Assembly (NCBI GenBank): GCA_012295275.1
Contig: CM022678.1
Span: forward strand, 8,084,632 to 8,114,631
Source of the DNA: Chrysomallon squamiferum
Lineage: Eukaryota > Mollusca > Gastropoda > Neomphalida > Peltospiridae
Reading direction: 5' to 3'
Length of the DNA stretch: 30,000 nt
Of this stretch, positions 9,916-19,954 are shown in pieces; position 1 is the stretch's first letter; each line of letters starts with the position of its first letter. The notes under the pieces were generated by a model. The model had not been told where the DNA came from. It was given only the letters and a program-made list of their open reading frames with translations, and ran no database searches. The position numbers and the translations under genes were made by a program.

Positions 9916-10350
9916 TGTGTCTGTATGTACGTGTGTTTGTATGTACGTGTGTGTGTTTGTATGTACGTGTGTATGTTTGTTTGTACGTTTGTATATGTGT
10001 TTGTGTGTATGTGTGTTTGTATGTACGTATGTATGTGTGTTTGTATGTACGTGTGTATGTGTGTTTGTATGTACGTATGTGTGTACGTATATATATGTGT
10101 TTGTATGTACATGAGTATGTGTGTTTGTATGTACGTGTATATATATATGTGTTTTTGTATGTACATATGTATCTGTGTTTGTATGTACGTATGTGTGTGT
10201 GTTTGTATGTATATATGTATGTATGTATACTTGTTTCTTTTCAGTTCATGCTCATTTATGCGTATCTTGGGGGTATATATGTGGGTATATATACGTGTGT
10301 TTGAATGTGTGTGTATGTATATATGTATGTTTATCTGTGTATGTATGTTT
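9916..10350. repeat. TG/TATG-rich complex microsatellite
   Basis: The stretch is built from GTGTG, GTATG, TTTG and GTACG blocks, with frequent TTTGTATGTACGTGTGT units. It gives open frames rich in Cys, Val and Tyr in all three forward frames, a sign of low complexity rather than coding. A region of complementary composition (CA, CATA, TACA) lies at about 13020-13590. Confidence 0.93.
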
Positions 10351-11038
10351 GTATGTACAAATGTACTATATGTATTTTATATCTAGCTATGTGCATTTGT
10401 GTAATTGTATATCTATATATAATTATATCAATAACAACACATAATAAATATATGTCTATGTGGGCTTTTTTTAATATATCTCTTTGTGTGTGCATGTATG
10501 TGTGTGTTCTCTATCTCTGTTCACCCACCATCATACACGTGTTGCTATGCAGATTGGTTTGCGCTCTTCCTGCTGTGTACTGATCGTGGTTGCTATGGAG
10601 ACTCTCTTTCCACATTCTGGATGCTCTCGCAGACGAGTGAGTACACCTGTCCCCAGGGTAACATCTCTGCAGTCTTTTTTTTTTTCCTGCGTGACACACC
10701 CAGTTTTGAGACTTAATTTTATCTTCACTGACGTTCATTTCTGTTTCTGTTTCCATAACGATTGACGTCTGTCACTTATTTGTACAAGTTTTCAAACGTT
10801 TCATTCTTTTGTCTTTTCTTCTTCTTTTTTTTTACTATATATTTAACTGTTGATTTCTTTGATAGTTCTTTGTTGTTTTCTTAGTAACTATTTGTTAATA
10901 TCTAAATCTAGGGGAAATAAGTTTCAGAATTTCGCCTCGGCGTCTGAAATTCAAACAACCGTTGTTGAAGTTGTCAAGTTATTTATTCCGAAGCAAATGA
11001 CGTCACAGTTGACTAGACGTGTTTCCGTTTCTTTTACT

Positions 11039-11040
<2 letters not shown>
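10351..11040. other. Unique spacer, no gene seen
   Basis: Contains TA/ATAA sequence to about 10450, then about 300 bases of balanced sequence (10520-10800) with an X-box-like GTTGCTATGGAGAC at 10589-10602 and a poly-T at 10675-10685. Overlapping short frames on both strands suggest no real coding frame. The region 10900-11030 is unique and includes CpGs. Confidence 0.55.

Positions 11041-11074
<34 letters not shown>
11041..11074. repeat. Poly-T tract
   Basis: A T homopolymer of about 34 bases. It could be the tail of an antisense retroposed sequence, but I see no body or target-site duplication to support that. Confidence 0.95.
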
Positions 11075-11487
<413 letters not shown>

Positions 11488-11674
11488 CAAGTTTTTTTTG
11501 TGCGTGTGTTCATTTCGCTCTTTCTGTCTTACTTACCACTTCGGTGAAAATCAATTAATTAATGGATGCCTGAAGCGTTGGTGTTTATCTCCGAGTCACA
11601 ACAAGAGGTTAAAAACATGAATAATTAACCTCATTTCCTAAGTAATTAGCAAGATCTACAAGAACAGTAGTCAA

Positions 11675-11726
<52 letters not shown>
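11675..11726. repeat. (AC)n microsatellite
   Basis: About 52 bases of AC immediately upstream of a GC-rich GGCGGATCTAG sequence that may mark a transposable-element end. Confidence 0.97.
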
Positions 11727-11729
<3 letters not shown>

Positions 11730-11734
11730 GAAAA

Positions 11735-11842
11735 GCGGCGGATCTAGGGTGGGCGTGTGGGGGTGTGGTTGGTTGTGGCCCACTTTTCTCACCCATTCCC
11801 TTAGGAAATATTATTTTTCAAACCGAATTTGTTTTTTCCTTC

Positions 11843-11895
<53 letters not shown>

Positions 11896-11980
11896 AATAA
11901 TAATTTCGTATTGACAGGTATTATAAAACCACGACACCCCTCTTTTACAAGCCCCACCCCCGTGGAACCGCCCCTTTCTT
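11735..11980. mobile_element. Possible decayed transposable-element fragment
   Basis: GCGGCGGATCTAGGG at 11735-11749 begins a GC-rich segment rich in GGGTGTG. Beyond a poly-T/(ATA) interior (about 11848-11905), the sequence at 11930-11978 is rich in CACCCC and CCGCCCC and is roughly complementary in style. A related CAGTGGCAGATCTAG lies inverted at 24362-24376. This resembles the ends of short elements that carry a GTGGCGGATC-type terminus, but no precise terminal inverted repeat or target duplication can be shown. Confidence 0.25.
11848..11890. repeat. Poly-T tract
   Basis: A T homopolymer of about 43 bases followed by (ATA)n. It lies inside the possible element fragment described for 11735-11980. 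Confidence 0.95.
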
Positions 11981-12049
11981 TTCCGTGTTTCTCGTGGTTA
12001 CAGTTTCTGTCAGATACTCGAGCAGGACAGACTAATACTTTCATTGTTT

Positions 12050-12200
12050 TGGTGTCTGACTATCTGGATTATCGCTCTTCGTGTTTGTTTGTTCAATCAG
12101 AGGTTGTTATCTGCAGTTGTCAGAAAGGTAAGGAGATAATTTCTAATATCCCGCGCATCGTTACAGGAGATAACAGTTTTATCTCTAATCTCTTTGTTAT
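12050..12200. promoter_or_regulatory. Cluster of GATA motifs in unique DNA
   Basis: Within 150 bases there are TATC or GATA cores at about 12060 (CTATCTG), 12069 (TTATCGC), 12107 (GTTATCTGC), 12134 (GGAGATAAT), 12167 (GGAGATAAC), 12179 (TTTATCTC) and 12197 (GTTATCTAC). Several fit the WGATAR or AGATAA type of GATA-factor site. The segment is not a simple repeat, unlike the (GATA)n tract 130 bases further on. Function is inference. Confidence 0.35.
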
Positions 12201-12333
12201 CTACGTCACAAAGAGGTGACACAAACAGCGGCGAAAAGATCAGCGAAGGCGTGATAGGTCGAAAGATCAAATCTTCTCAGTGTGTTAGTCTAGATATTTA
12301 ATATTAAATATATAACAGTATTATATAGATATT

Positions 12334-12398
<65 letters not shown>

Positions 12399-12440
12399 TG
12401 ACTGATTGATAGATAGATAGACAGATAGACAGATAGATAT
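12334..12440. repeat. (GATA)n microsatellite
   Basis: Tetranucleotide TAGA repeats are pure to about 12398 and then interrupted by GACT and GACA variants to about 12440. Confidence 0.96.
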
Positions 12441-12546
12441 AGATATACACATACAGGTGATAAATAAAATAGTTTTTCCTCTTTTTATTTTTTCTGTCAT
12501 TCTCTATTACTACAGTTATTACTAATATAACTATATCATTTAATAT

Positions 12547-12548
<2 letters not shown>

Positions 12549-12641
<93 letters not shown>
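12549..12641. repeat. (CT)n microsatellite
   Basis: About 93 bases of uninterrupted CT, followed by unique sequence with CTCTTTGCC and TCTGTCTG units. Confidence 0.97.
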
Positions 12642-12644
<3 letters not shown>

Positions 12645-13020
12645 CTGCCTCTTTGCCTCTACCACTTCTCTCTATCAGTCTGTCTGTCTGTATGTGTATA
12701 TATATATATCTGTGTATTTGTGTGTATGTATGTATGTATGTATGTTTGTATCTATGTATGTTGGCTCAAAAGCGAGAATTTTGATCTAATGTGTCTGTGC
12801 ATGTTTCTGTAAACATTATATGCAGTATATATATATGTTTAGTGTAAGTGTAGTTGGTTATGTGTCTAAGTGTAGTTATTTATCTACGTACTGTGTTTTA
12901 ACATTTTCTGAAGAGCAATAAAACTGACTAAAAATCATTTTCATGTTGACATTAACCTTGCACTCGTACAGCTCTTTAATCCCACACAGACTTAATCTGG
13001 TTCTAAACAACTTTGATCCT
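12642..13020. other. Spacer with TATG repeats, no gene seen
   Basis: (TCTG)n and (TATG)n stretches at about 12678-12765 are followed by AT-rich unique sequence. A minus-strand frame at 12876-13109 begins in (GT)n sequence and shows no domain, so it is not called. Confidence 0.55.
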
Positions 13021-13551
13021 GTCACTAACACACACACACAGACACAAACACACAGAGAAACAAACACACAGAGACACAAACACACGCACATACACACAGA
13101 CACATGCATATAAGTATCAAATATAGAAAGACACAGTCAAAAATAGACATACATTCATACAGAAACACACACATACAAACAAAAAACACACATTTTCATA
13201 TACATACATACCTTGAAACGTATTTACAACTCAGACACACACACACACATACGTACATACATACATACATATATACATCCACGCATGCAGCTAGTCGCAC
13301 ATATTCAAGCTGACGTACATCAAATACATAATTATACATCTTTACCTACAACTACCATAGATACATACACATACACAAATATACACCACGAAAACAAACA
13401 CACACACACACACACATACACTCGCATACACGACAAACACAAAAACACACACCACGAACACAAACAAAAACGTACATTCACACATACACACACGACAAAC
13501 ACACAAACACACACTAACACATACACCACAAACACAAAAACACACACGCAT

Positions 13552-13590
<39 letters not shown>
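13021..13590. repeat. CA/CATA-rich complex microsatellite
   Basis: Mixed ACAC, CATACA, AAACACAC and ACACAGA blocks end in a pure (AC)n tract at about 13552-13589. Frames in both directions give Thr-His or Cys-Val runs that are repeat translations. The composition is the complement of the TG/TATG array at 9916-10350. Confidence 0.93.
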
Positions 13591-13974
13591 ACTTACAGAC
13601 CCGTCAACTTGTAACATTGAACGTATATTGTTCGCGTCTAAAACGGGCACAATCGGACAAACAAAAAAAAAAAAAAAAAAACACAATGCACAGAACCATT
13701 CGACCATCGGCTCCATTGACGACTGACTCTTCTGTGTTAATTACTCCGAGATTCACGAGTCAACTACTTACTCATTGTAGGCAGTCCTGTATGGACACTG
13801 TTAATCAATACAGACCGGATTAGCCATCCAGGTCCGTGTACATGAGTAGCGGATAAAAGCAGAGATACTTCGCGTTCAAGTGTTTCAAAGAAATCGTTGT
13901 ATGCTATGAACCTACACGTTTATCTTATGCGCTGGCGTGTAGCTGTGTCGTTTGGGGTTGTGAGAATAACGTAA
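13591..13974. other. Unique spacer, no gene seen
   Basis: Balanced sequence with a poly-A run at about 13662-13681. Contains several CpGs and a short frame at 13617-13823 without recognisable features. It leads into the degenerate repeat that precedes the 23-bp array. Confidence 0.5.
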
Positions 13975-14160
13975 AGAGAAACAAAAAACTGCATCAAGAA
14001 GCTTCTACAGGTGTGCAAGATTTTCCATACAACGACAACGTAGGCAACAACGACAACGTAGGCGTAGGTGTATTTGTTTCAAACAAGGACGCGGTCGTGT
14101 ACCTTTTGAAGCGAGACTTTTGGTATGATGAGTGTTTCAAACGATGATGTAGGTAGATGT

Positions 14161-14191
<31 letters not shown>

Positions 14192-14412
14192 GAGATGATA
14201 TAGACGTATGTGTGTTTACAACGACGACGGGGTTGCTCAAAATCTGTTTCTGACTACGACATCACTTTAAACAACGACGTTTGAAGGCAGATGTTTGAAA
14301 TGACGTAGGAATAATACCTGAGTTTCATACAACGACATAAGCTACCTTCTATACGAACAGGGATTTTGAACAACGACATAGCAAAGACTTATTTAAAAAA
14401 AAAAAACAACAT
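13975..14412. repeat. Highly diverged flank of the 23-bp array, CpG-containing variant units
   Basis: Recurrent words such as GTGTTTCAAACGATGATGTAGG, TTTCAAACAAGGACG, ACAACGACAACGTAGGC and AACAACGACATA occur at irregular 20-50 base spacing. They align in register with the monomer GTGTTTCAAACAATATTATACAG, with ACGACGTA in place of ATATTATA. Poly-A tracts at 14165-14190 and 14394-14406 interrupt it. I read this as the eroded edge of the array that follows; the relation is inferred by eye. Confidence 0.5.
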
Positions 14413-15620
14413 AACACAGGTATTTCTAATAATATTATACAGGTATTTCTAACTATATTATACACATATTTCAAACATTAATATACAGGTATTTTAAACA
14501 ATATTATATAGGTGTTTCAAACAATATTATACTGATATTTCTAAATATATTATGCAAGTGTTTCAAACAATATTATTCAGGTATTTCAGACAATATTATA
14601 CAAGGGTTGCAAACGTTATTATACAGACATTTCTAACTTTATTATACACGTTTTTAAAACAACATTATACAGGTACTTCAAAAAATATTATACAGGTGCT
14701 TAAAGCAATATTATACAGGTATTTCAAAAAATATTATATAGGTGTTTAAAGAAATATTATACAGGTATTTCAAAAAATATTATATAGATGTTTAAAGAAA
14801 TATTATACAGGTATTTCAAAAAATATTATAGAGGTGTTTAAAGCAATATTATACAGGTATTTCAAAAATATTATATAGGTGTTTAAAGCAATATTATACA
14901 GGTATTTCAAAAAACATTATATAGGTGTTTAAAGCAATATTATACAGGTATTTCAAAAAATATTATATAGGTGTTTAAAGAAATATTATACAGGTATTTC
15001 AAGTATTTCAAAAAATATTATATAGATGTTTAAAGAAATATTATACAGGTATTTCAAAAAATATTATAGAGGTGTTTAAAGCAATATTATACAGGTATTT
15101 CAAAAATATTATATAGGTGTTTAAAGCAATATTATACAGGTATTTCAAAAAACATTATACAGGTGTTTAAAGCAATATTATACAGGTATTTCAAAAAATA
15201 TTATATAGGTGTGTAAAGCAATATTATACAGGTATTTCAAAAAATATTATACAGGTGTTTAAAGCAATATTATACAGGTACTTCAAAAAATATTATAGAG
15301 GTGTTTAAAGCAATATTATACAGGTATTTCAAAAAATATTATACAGGTGTTTAAAGCAATATTATACACCTGTTTAAAACTATATTATACAGCTGTTCAT
15401 AGCAATATTATACAGCTGTTAAAACTATATTATACAGCTGTTTAAAACTATATTATACAGCTATTTAAAGCAATATTATACATCTGTTTAAAACACTATT
15501 ATACAGCTGTTTAAAACTATATTATACAGCTGTTTAAAACAATATTACACAGCTGTTTAAAGCTATATTATACAGCTGTTTAAAGCTATATTATACAGCT
15601 GTTTAAAGCAATATTACACA
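14413..15620. repeat. 23-bp minisatellite with 46-bp higher-order dimers (about 52 monomers)
   Basis: Monomers are of the type ACAGGTRTTTCAAAVAATATTAT, 23 bases. Three zones are visible. 14413-14680 holds mixed monomers. 14681-15366 alternates ACAGGTATTTCAAAAAA and ATAGGTGTTTAAAGCA types as a 46-bp dimer. 15367-15620 holds monomers of the ACAGCTGTTTAAAAC type. In the middle zone a block of about 200 bases starting near 14781 is repeated at an offset of 238 from near 15019, sharing the same rare variants. The last zone carries CAGCTG in eight monomers plus CACCTG and CATCTG variants. Confidence 0.95.
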
Positions 15621-16080
15621 GACGCGTGAGACACTCATCGTACAGATGTAAATATAAAACAATAATTTACAGCTGCTTTGAATCACGGAGGGTTCAGGTG
15701 CTTGGCTAGACTCGCCGGTCTTTGAAGAGGTTAATAATTTTAATATACGATCTCCGTCATTCTTTCTTATCACAGTCATCTGAATTGAGCCGCAGGTGAG
15801 CCGAGGGGACACGCAGAAACCTGCTGACGTGAAGCAGTTTACCTGAATTCACGTCAGTCTCTGCCGGATCAGATCTCCGCACGGCACGCTCGCTCGCTAC
15901 GTTTCAGGATTCAAAACAAATTAAAATATAACGCCGTTTAGAGACGTGTGCAATATTTACCCGTGTGTTGTTTTTTTCTTTTGTGGATATGATGTTCGTG
16001 TTTTGGTATGTATAATTTTTATTTCTGAATGTTTTTAATTTATGTTTTTATAGTTTAAAAAACGTTCTTCGTAACGAACA
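15621..16080. other. Unique island with CRE-like inverted repeat, no gene seen
   Basis: Balanced, CpG-containing sequence at 15680-15920, then AT-rich. The reverse-strand frame at 15603-15812 has no recognisable domain. The main feature is the perfect inverted repeat at 15824-15857 described separately. Confidence 0.5.
15824..15857. promoter_or_regulatory. 10-bp perfect inverted repeat with CRE-like arms
   Basis: The left arm CTGACGTGAA (15824-15833) and right arm TTCACGTCAG (15848-15857) are exact reverse complements around a 14-base loop. Each arm contains TGACGTGA, close to the CREB/ATF site TGACGTCA. It could be a paired binding site or a hairpin. Function is inferred. Confidence 0.4.
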
Positions 16081-16084
16081 GTTT

Positions 16085-16111
16085 TATATATATATAAAAC
16101 ACTATTATACA

Positions 16112-16153
<42 letters not shown>

Positions 16154-16168
16154 CACTATTATATATAT

Positions 16169-16230
<62 letters not shown>
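16085..16230. repeat. (TA)n tracts
   Basis: Two long TA dinucleotide runs (about 16113-16152 and 16176-16227) are separated by ACACTATTATATATATTATA. They are self-complementary and could extrude cruciforms. Frames on the reverse strand give Tyr-Ile runs only. Confidence 0.95.
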
Positions 16231-16234
<4 letters not shown>

Positions 16235-16560
16235 GTAGTTTATATTTCTACGTTTTAATTTGTGTGTGTGTGTTTTAAAAAAGATTCTATAAATAACGTC
16301 TAGATAGATTATATGACATCGGTTCGTATAATCTTTACTTTTTATTTTATTTATCTTTAAAAAGATCGCTGAGAGAGGTATGACACTGATAACGTCTGAA
16401 TGTCTTTCCATTTGTGTATCTTATTATTAAAAACTAATTCTCATGAAGCTCGTAACCAGCAGTAGTAGCAGTGGTTATAAACACACACACGCACGCACGC
16501 ACGCACACACACACACACATGCACATATACACAATGTTTTTTTTTTTCTGGCACGAACTG
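16231..16560. other. AT-rich spacer with short (GT)n and (CA)n, no gene seen
   Basis: Contains a short GT tract at 16260-16273, unique AT-rich sequence, and a CA/CACG tract at about 16481-16530. No coding signal. Confidence 0.55.
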
Positions 16561-16762
16561 CATGTTTTATTTATTTATTTATTTATTTATTTATTTGTTA
16601 TAAATTAATTATTTATTATTGCGGTTGTTGTAGTTTTGTTGTGTTGTTTTTTGTTACTACTATTTCTTGTTACTACTACTACTATTATTATTATTTTTAT
16701 TTTTTTATATTCTTCTTTTATTTTTATATTCTTCTTATTATTATTTATTATTATTATTATTA

Positions 16763-16806
<44 letters not shown>

Positions 16807-16815
16807 TTTTGTTGG
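16561..16815. repeat. TTTA and ATT repeat block
   Basis: (TTTA)n at about 16566-16597, ACT/ATT trinucleotides at 16670-16700, (ATT)n at about 16736-16780 and (TTTA)n at about 16780-16808. Frames give Tyr, Leu and Ile runs only. Confidence 0.93.
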
Positions 16816-17290
16816 TTTATATTTTTATAACAACATCAGTTTCAAAGTAAATATTTGTTGTTCAAAATAATCAGCTCATAAATCTGACAAGCTTGGAAAT
16901 ATTTGTTTACGCCAGAAGAAGAAAATTAAATATTTTACAACTCACTTACCACATACTTACAGTCACGTGACATCACGTAATAGATAAAGCGCCATAAAGA
17001 TAAAAAAAAAATAAGGAAACTCATAATACTACATCTTCAGCTGCTTACTTCATTTTGATAAACACTTTTTTACGAACAGTTAAATGCAAACAAAAGTCTT
17101 TGATATAACCAACCAGCCGGACACTGGCTAGAACGGGAAATATATTAATGATAGCGCTGAGTATTGTTGTTTCTGTGACGTTTCGTATCTGATGACGTTA
17201 CTGTAACCAGCCATTAGTCAATTATGACGTAAATGTGATTATAATGTGCGAATCTGTTTATGTCGTATATTTAAATACTGTATATACTTA
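16816..17290. other. Unique segment with CACGTG and TGACGT motifs, no gene seen
   Basis: GTCACGTGAC at 16962-16971 is a perfect 10-base palindrome of the USF/MiT-family type. TGACGT cores lie at 17176, 17193, 17225 and, just beyond, 17309. No coding frame is apparent. Confidence 0.5.
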
Positions 17291-17760
17291 TTACGTAATT
17301 ATAATATTTGACGTAGTGTCTGTGTTTTGTCTTAACATATCAGTTTATATCGTAATTATAATGTATACGATATATGTATGTATTATATAACATATCGAGT
17401 ATGTAATTATAATGTATGTCATACTGCATGTTGTCATATCAGATATATAATGTATTTATAAAGTATCTGATACTGTTTACATTACATATTAACTTATCGC
17501 GTATATTAAATAATTATTATGCATGAGATATATCGTGTATATTATACGATTATAATGTATGCTATGTCGTGAATGTTACATAAGTATAATGTATAAGATA
17601 TATACTTTAAATTACATGATCATAATGTATGATATAGCGTGTGTATTATACAGTTGCAATGTATGATATATATTTATTATGTGATTATAATGTATGAGAT
17701 ATATCGTGTATGTTACATAATTGTAATGTATGTTATAATGACGTATACTACATGGCTATG
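17290..17760. repeat. Diverged 35-bp AT-rich tandem repeat
   Basis: Units of the type GATTATAATGTATGATATAT plus CGTGTATGTTACATA recur. Three consecutive units between about 17550 and 17655 are each 35 bases. The left part (17290-17500) is more diverged. Frequent words are TATAATGTATG, GAGATATATCGTG and ATTACATA. It has no detectable relation to the 23-bp or 40-bp arrays. Confidence 0.75.
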
Positions 17761-18107
<347 letters not shown>

Positions 18108-18381
18108 TTTGTTTTTATTTTACTATATATATATACATATACACATAAAAACTGAGATCTAAAATTTCAGCAAACTAAACATCTATCAAAAAAACAACGT
18201 TTTTCTTGGTACAGCTTTGACAAATTTAATTTAATAAATATGAAGATTTGACTTGAGGTTTCATGTTTCAATTCTATAACAAATTAATAATTACTTAATT
18301 TCGTAGAAGGATAACGTTACTATGGTATACTGGGTTTTTGTTTTTTTACGTCCTTCTATGTTGGTATTGTACAGAAACTTA

Positions 18382-18714
18382 TACTGTAACAGTTAATTAT
18401 GTCTGTGTTGTATATACAGTTTTACTGTGCACTTAATTATGTCTGTATTGATATACAGTTGTACTGTACAGTTAATTATGTCTGTATTGTATAAACAAAT
18501 ACACTGCACAGTTAATTATGTATTGTATATACAGTTGCACTGCACAGTTAAGTATGTATTGTGTATACAGTTGCACTTTACAGTTAATTATGTCTGTATT
18601 GAATATACAAATGCACCGCACAGTTAATTATATCTGTATTATATTTACAGTTGCACTTTACAGTTAATTATGTCTGGATTGAATATACAGTTGTACTGTG
18701 CAGTTACTTGTGTC
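18382..18714. repeat. 40-bp minisatellite, about 8.3 units
   Basis: Units start with GTTAATTATGTCTGTATTG and end with ATATACAGTTGCACTGTACA. Unit lengths are 40 or 39 bases, with two consecutive 36-base units that lack TCTG (about 18511-18582). A final partial unit GTTACTTGTGTC ends at about 18714. Two units carry ACAAATRCACCGCACA-like ends instead of ACAGTTGCAC. The 66-codon frame across it is an artefact of the repeat. Confidence 0.93.
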
Positions 18715-18806
18715 ATTTTTCATACAAAATGAATATTTTGGGGTTATTTCAGTAACATCATGCAGTCTCTTTTGTGAATGCTCAAAAGCAAAGAGTTCGT
18801 ACTGCA

Positions 18807-18899
18807 GTTACCTGCGCAGGTAACAATTACAGGTAAATAACATACCTGTGTGACAAATGCAGTGACAGGTGTAACTGTTCTTTCAGACGCTGTTACCTG
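18807..18899. promoter_or_regulatory. Cluster of six CAGGTA/TACCTG E-box motifs, two forming an 18-bp palindrome
   Basis: GTTACCTGCGCAGGTAAC at 18807-18824 is a perfect 18-base palindrome. Further CAGGTAA (18830), TACCTG (18842), CAGGTGTAAC (18866) and GTTACCTG (18892) follow. CAGGTA and CAGGTG are the core types bound by ZEB/Snail-like zinc-finger repressors. The cluster lies about 430 bases upstream of the proposed first exon of the second gene. Function is inferred. Confidence 0.4.
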
Positions 18900-19213
18900 A
18901 ATGTGACAGAACGCACTGTAAACAATTCAAACTAATTGATCTGTGCAGTATTTCCGACCTTCTCGTACAGAGAACCCCAATACGCAATTTACAGTTCTTT
19001 TGTCAACGCTTAAAGAGGCATACGATTCCCACACAAAAGATGTATCTGAAAGGTAACGTTTGGTTATTTTATACTCCTTTGTTCTTTATGATCCGTAAAT
19101 TTATGAGATATCGTTTGTTATTTTTATTAAGGCCTGATGTTAGCGAACCGAAGCTTCGGTACAAATATAGATTATCGTTTTGGAATTTTATTATGGACAT
19201 CTAGTGTGTGAAC

Positions 19214-19253
<40 letters not shown>

Positions 19254-19333
19254 AAGTCAAATATGAATTGTTCCTGTGAGTGTTATTTGGAAACCCGACT
19301 CTAGCTAAAACTGTGTCACGTGATTTATTTCAG
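18900..19333. other. Upstream region of the proposed second gene
   Basis: Mostly unique sequence with a 14-base palindrome ACCGAAGCTTCGGT at 19147-19160, a poly-A tract at about 19216-19250 and TCACGTGA at 19316-19323. A plausible acceptor TGATTTATTTCAG ends at 19333, so this may be intron following an unseen 5' exon, or promoter if transcription starts here. Confidence 0.4.
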
Positions 19334-19545
19334 AGTTTGCCGTCAGGAGAGAGAGAAGTAATGGGTGACTGGATCTAAATTTGGTGAATTTTCGAGATTT
19401 AGTTGGGGGTGAATATTGATTGATACCGAGGCTTGTGGACCACAGGATTGATGGTGAAGACTGCTGCATGTCGGGACAGTTCCTATGATGCTCTAGGTCA
19501 CTTTACAGGAATGAATTCGAAATCAAAGCCGCTTCGAAGGAAGAG
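19334..19545 (+). CDS. Proposed first coding exon of an unrecognised gene (coding part 19451-19545)
   Basis: ATG at 19451 opens a frame, MVKTAACRDSSYDALGHF, that continues for 31 full codons and ends in the basic run LRRK. It stops at a strong donor AAGAG|GTAAGA (GT at 19546), leaving phase 2. An in-frame TGA at 19421-19423 precedes the ATG, which has G at +4. A five-codon upstream ORF lies at 19361-19378. The left edge is set by an apparent acceptor TTTATTTCAG at 19333, so the exon would hold 117 bases of 5' UTR. The frame joins the exon at 23776 in phase. I recognise no family; the junction forms a polybasic RRKRFKKMK that could be a nuclear-localisation or membrane-binding patch. The exon model is inferred from sequence signals only. 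Confidence 0.5.
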
Positions 19546-19555
19546 GTAAGATACT

Positions 19556-19787
19556 CGTTGATTTTGTTTTTATTTTAATTTTGTTTTAATTTTAATTTTG
19601 TTTTTATTTTAATTTTGTTTTTATTTTAATTTTGTTTTTATTTTAATTTTGTTCTTATTTTAATTTTGTTTTTATTTTAATTTTGTAATTTGTTTTGCTC
19701 AGTTTTTTATTTAAAATTTGTTTTTACTACGACTTTTTATTTTAATTTTGTAATTTGTTTTGTTCAGTTCGTTCTTTATTTAAAATT

Positions 19788-19820
<33 letters not shown>

Positions 19821-19897
19821 GACTACTACTACATCAACTACAATAATTTTGTAATTCGTTTTGTTCAGTTCGTTCTTTATTTAAAATTCACTACTGT

Positions 19898-19900
<3 letters not shown>
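19556..19900. repeat. 18-bp T-rich repeat followed by three copies of a longer T-rich unit
   Basis: TTTTTATTTTAATTTTGT repeats across about 19556-19690. A longer unit containing TTTTGTAATTTGTTTTG and CAGTTCGTTCTTTATTTAAA then occurs three times, near 19682, 19745 and 19847. The last two copies are nearly identical and are each followed by ATTCACTACT leading into a (CTA)n tract. Confidence 0.85.

Positions 19901-19954
<54 letters not shown>

Noticed and set aside
9839-10444. Overlapping Cys/Val/Tyr-rich forward frames that could suggest a cysteine-rich secreted peptide
   Set aside because: All three frames are open at once because the DNA is TG/TATG repeat. The Cys spacing follows the repeat.
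11041-11074. Processed pseudogene or retrocopy tail at the poly-T
   Set aside because: No coding-like sequence or target-site duplication could be found next to the homopolymer. The same holds for other poly-A and poly-T runs.
13213-13716. Thr/His-rich and Cys/Val-rich frames
   Set aside because: Low-complexity translations of the CA/CATA array on both strands.
14413-15620. CRISPR-like array
   Set aside because: The 23-bp units are contiguous without spacers, the genome is eukaryotic, and the variation is by monomer type, so it is a minisatellite.
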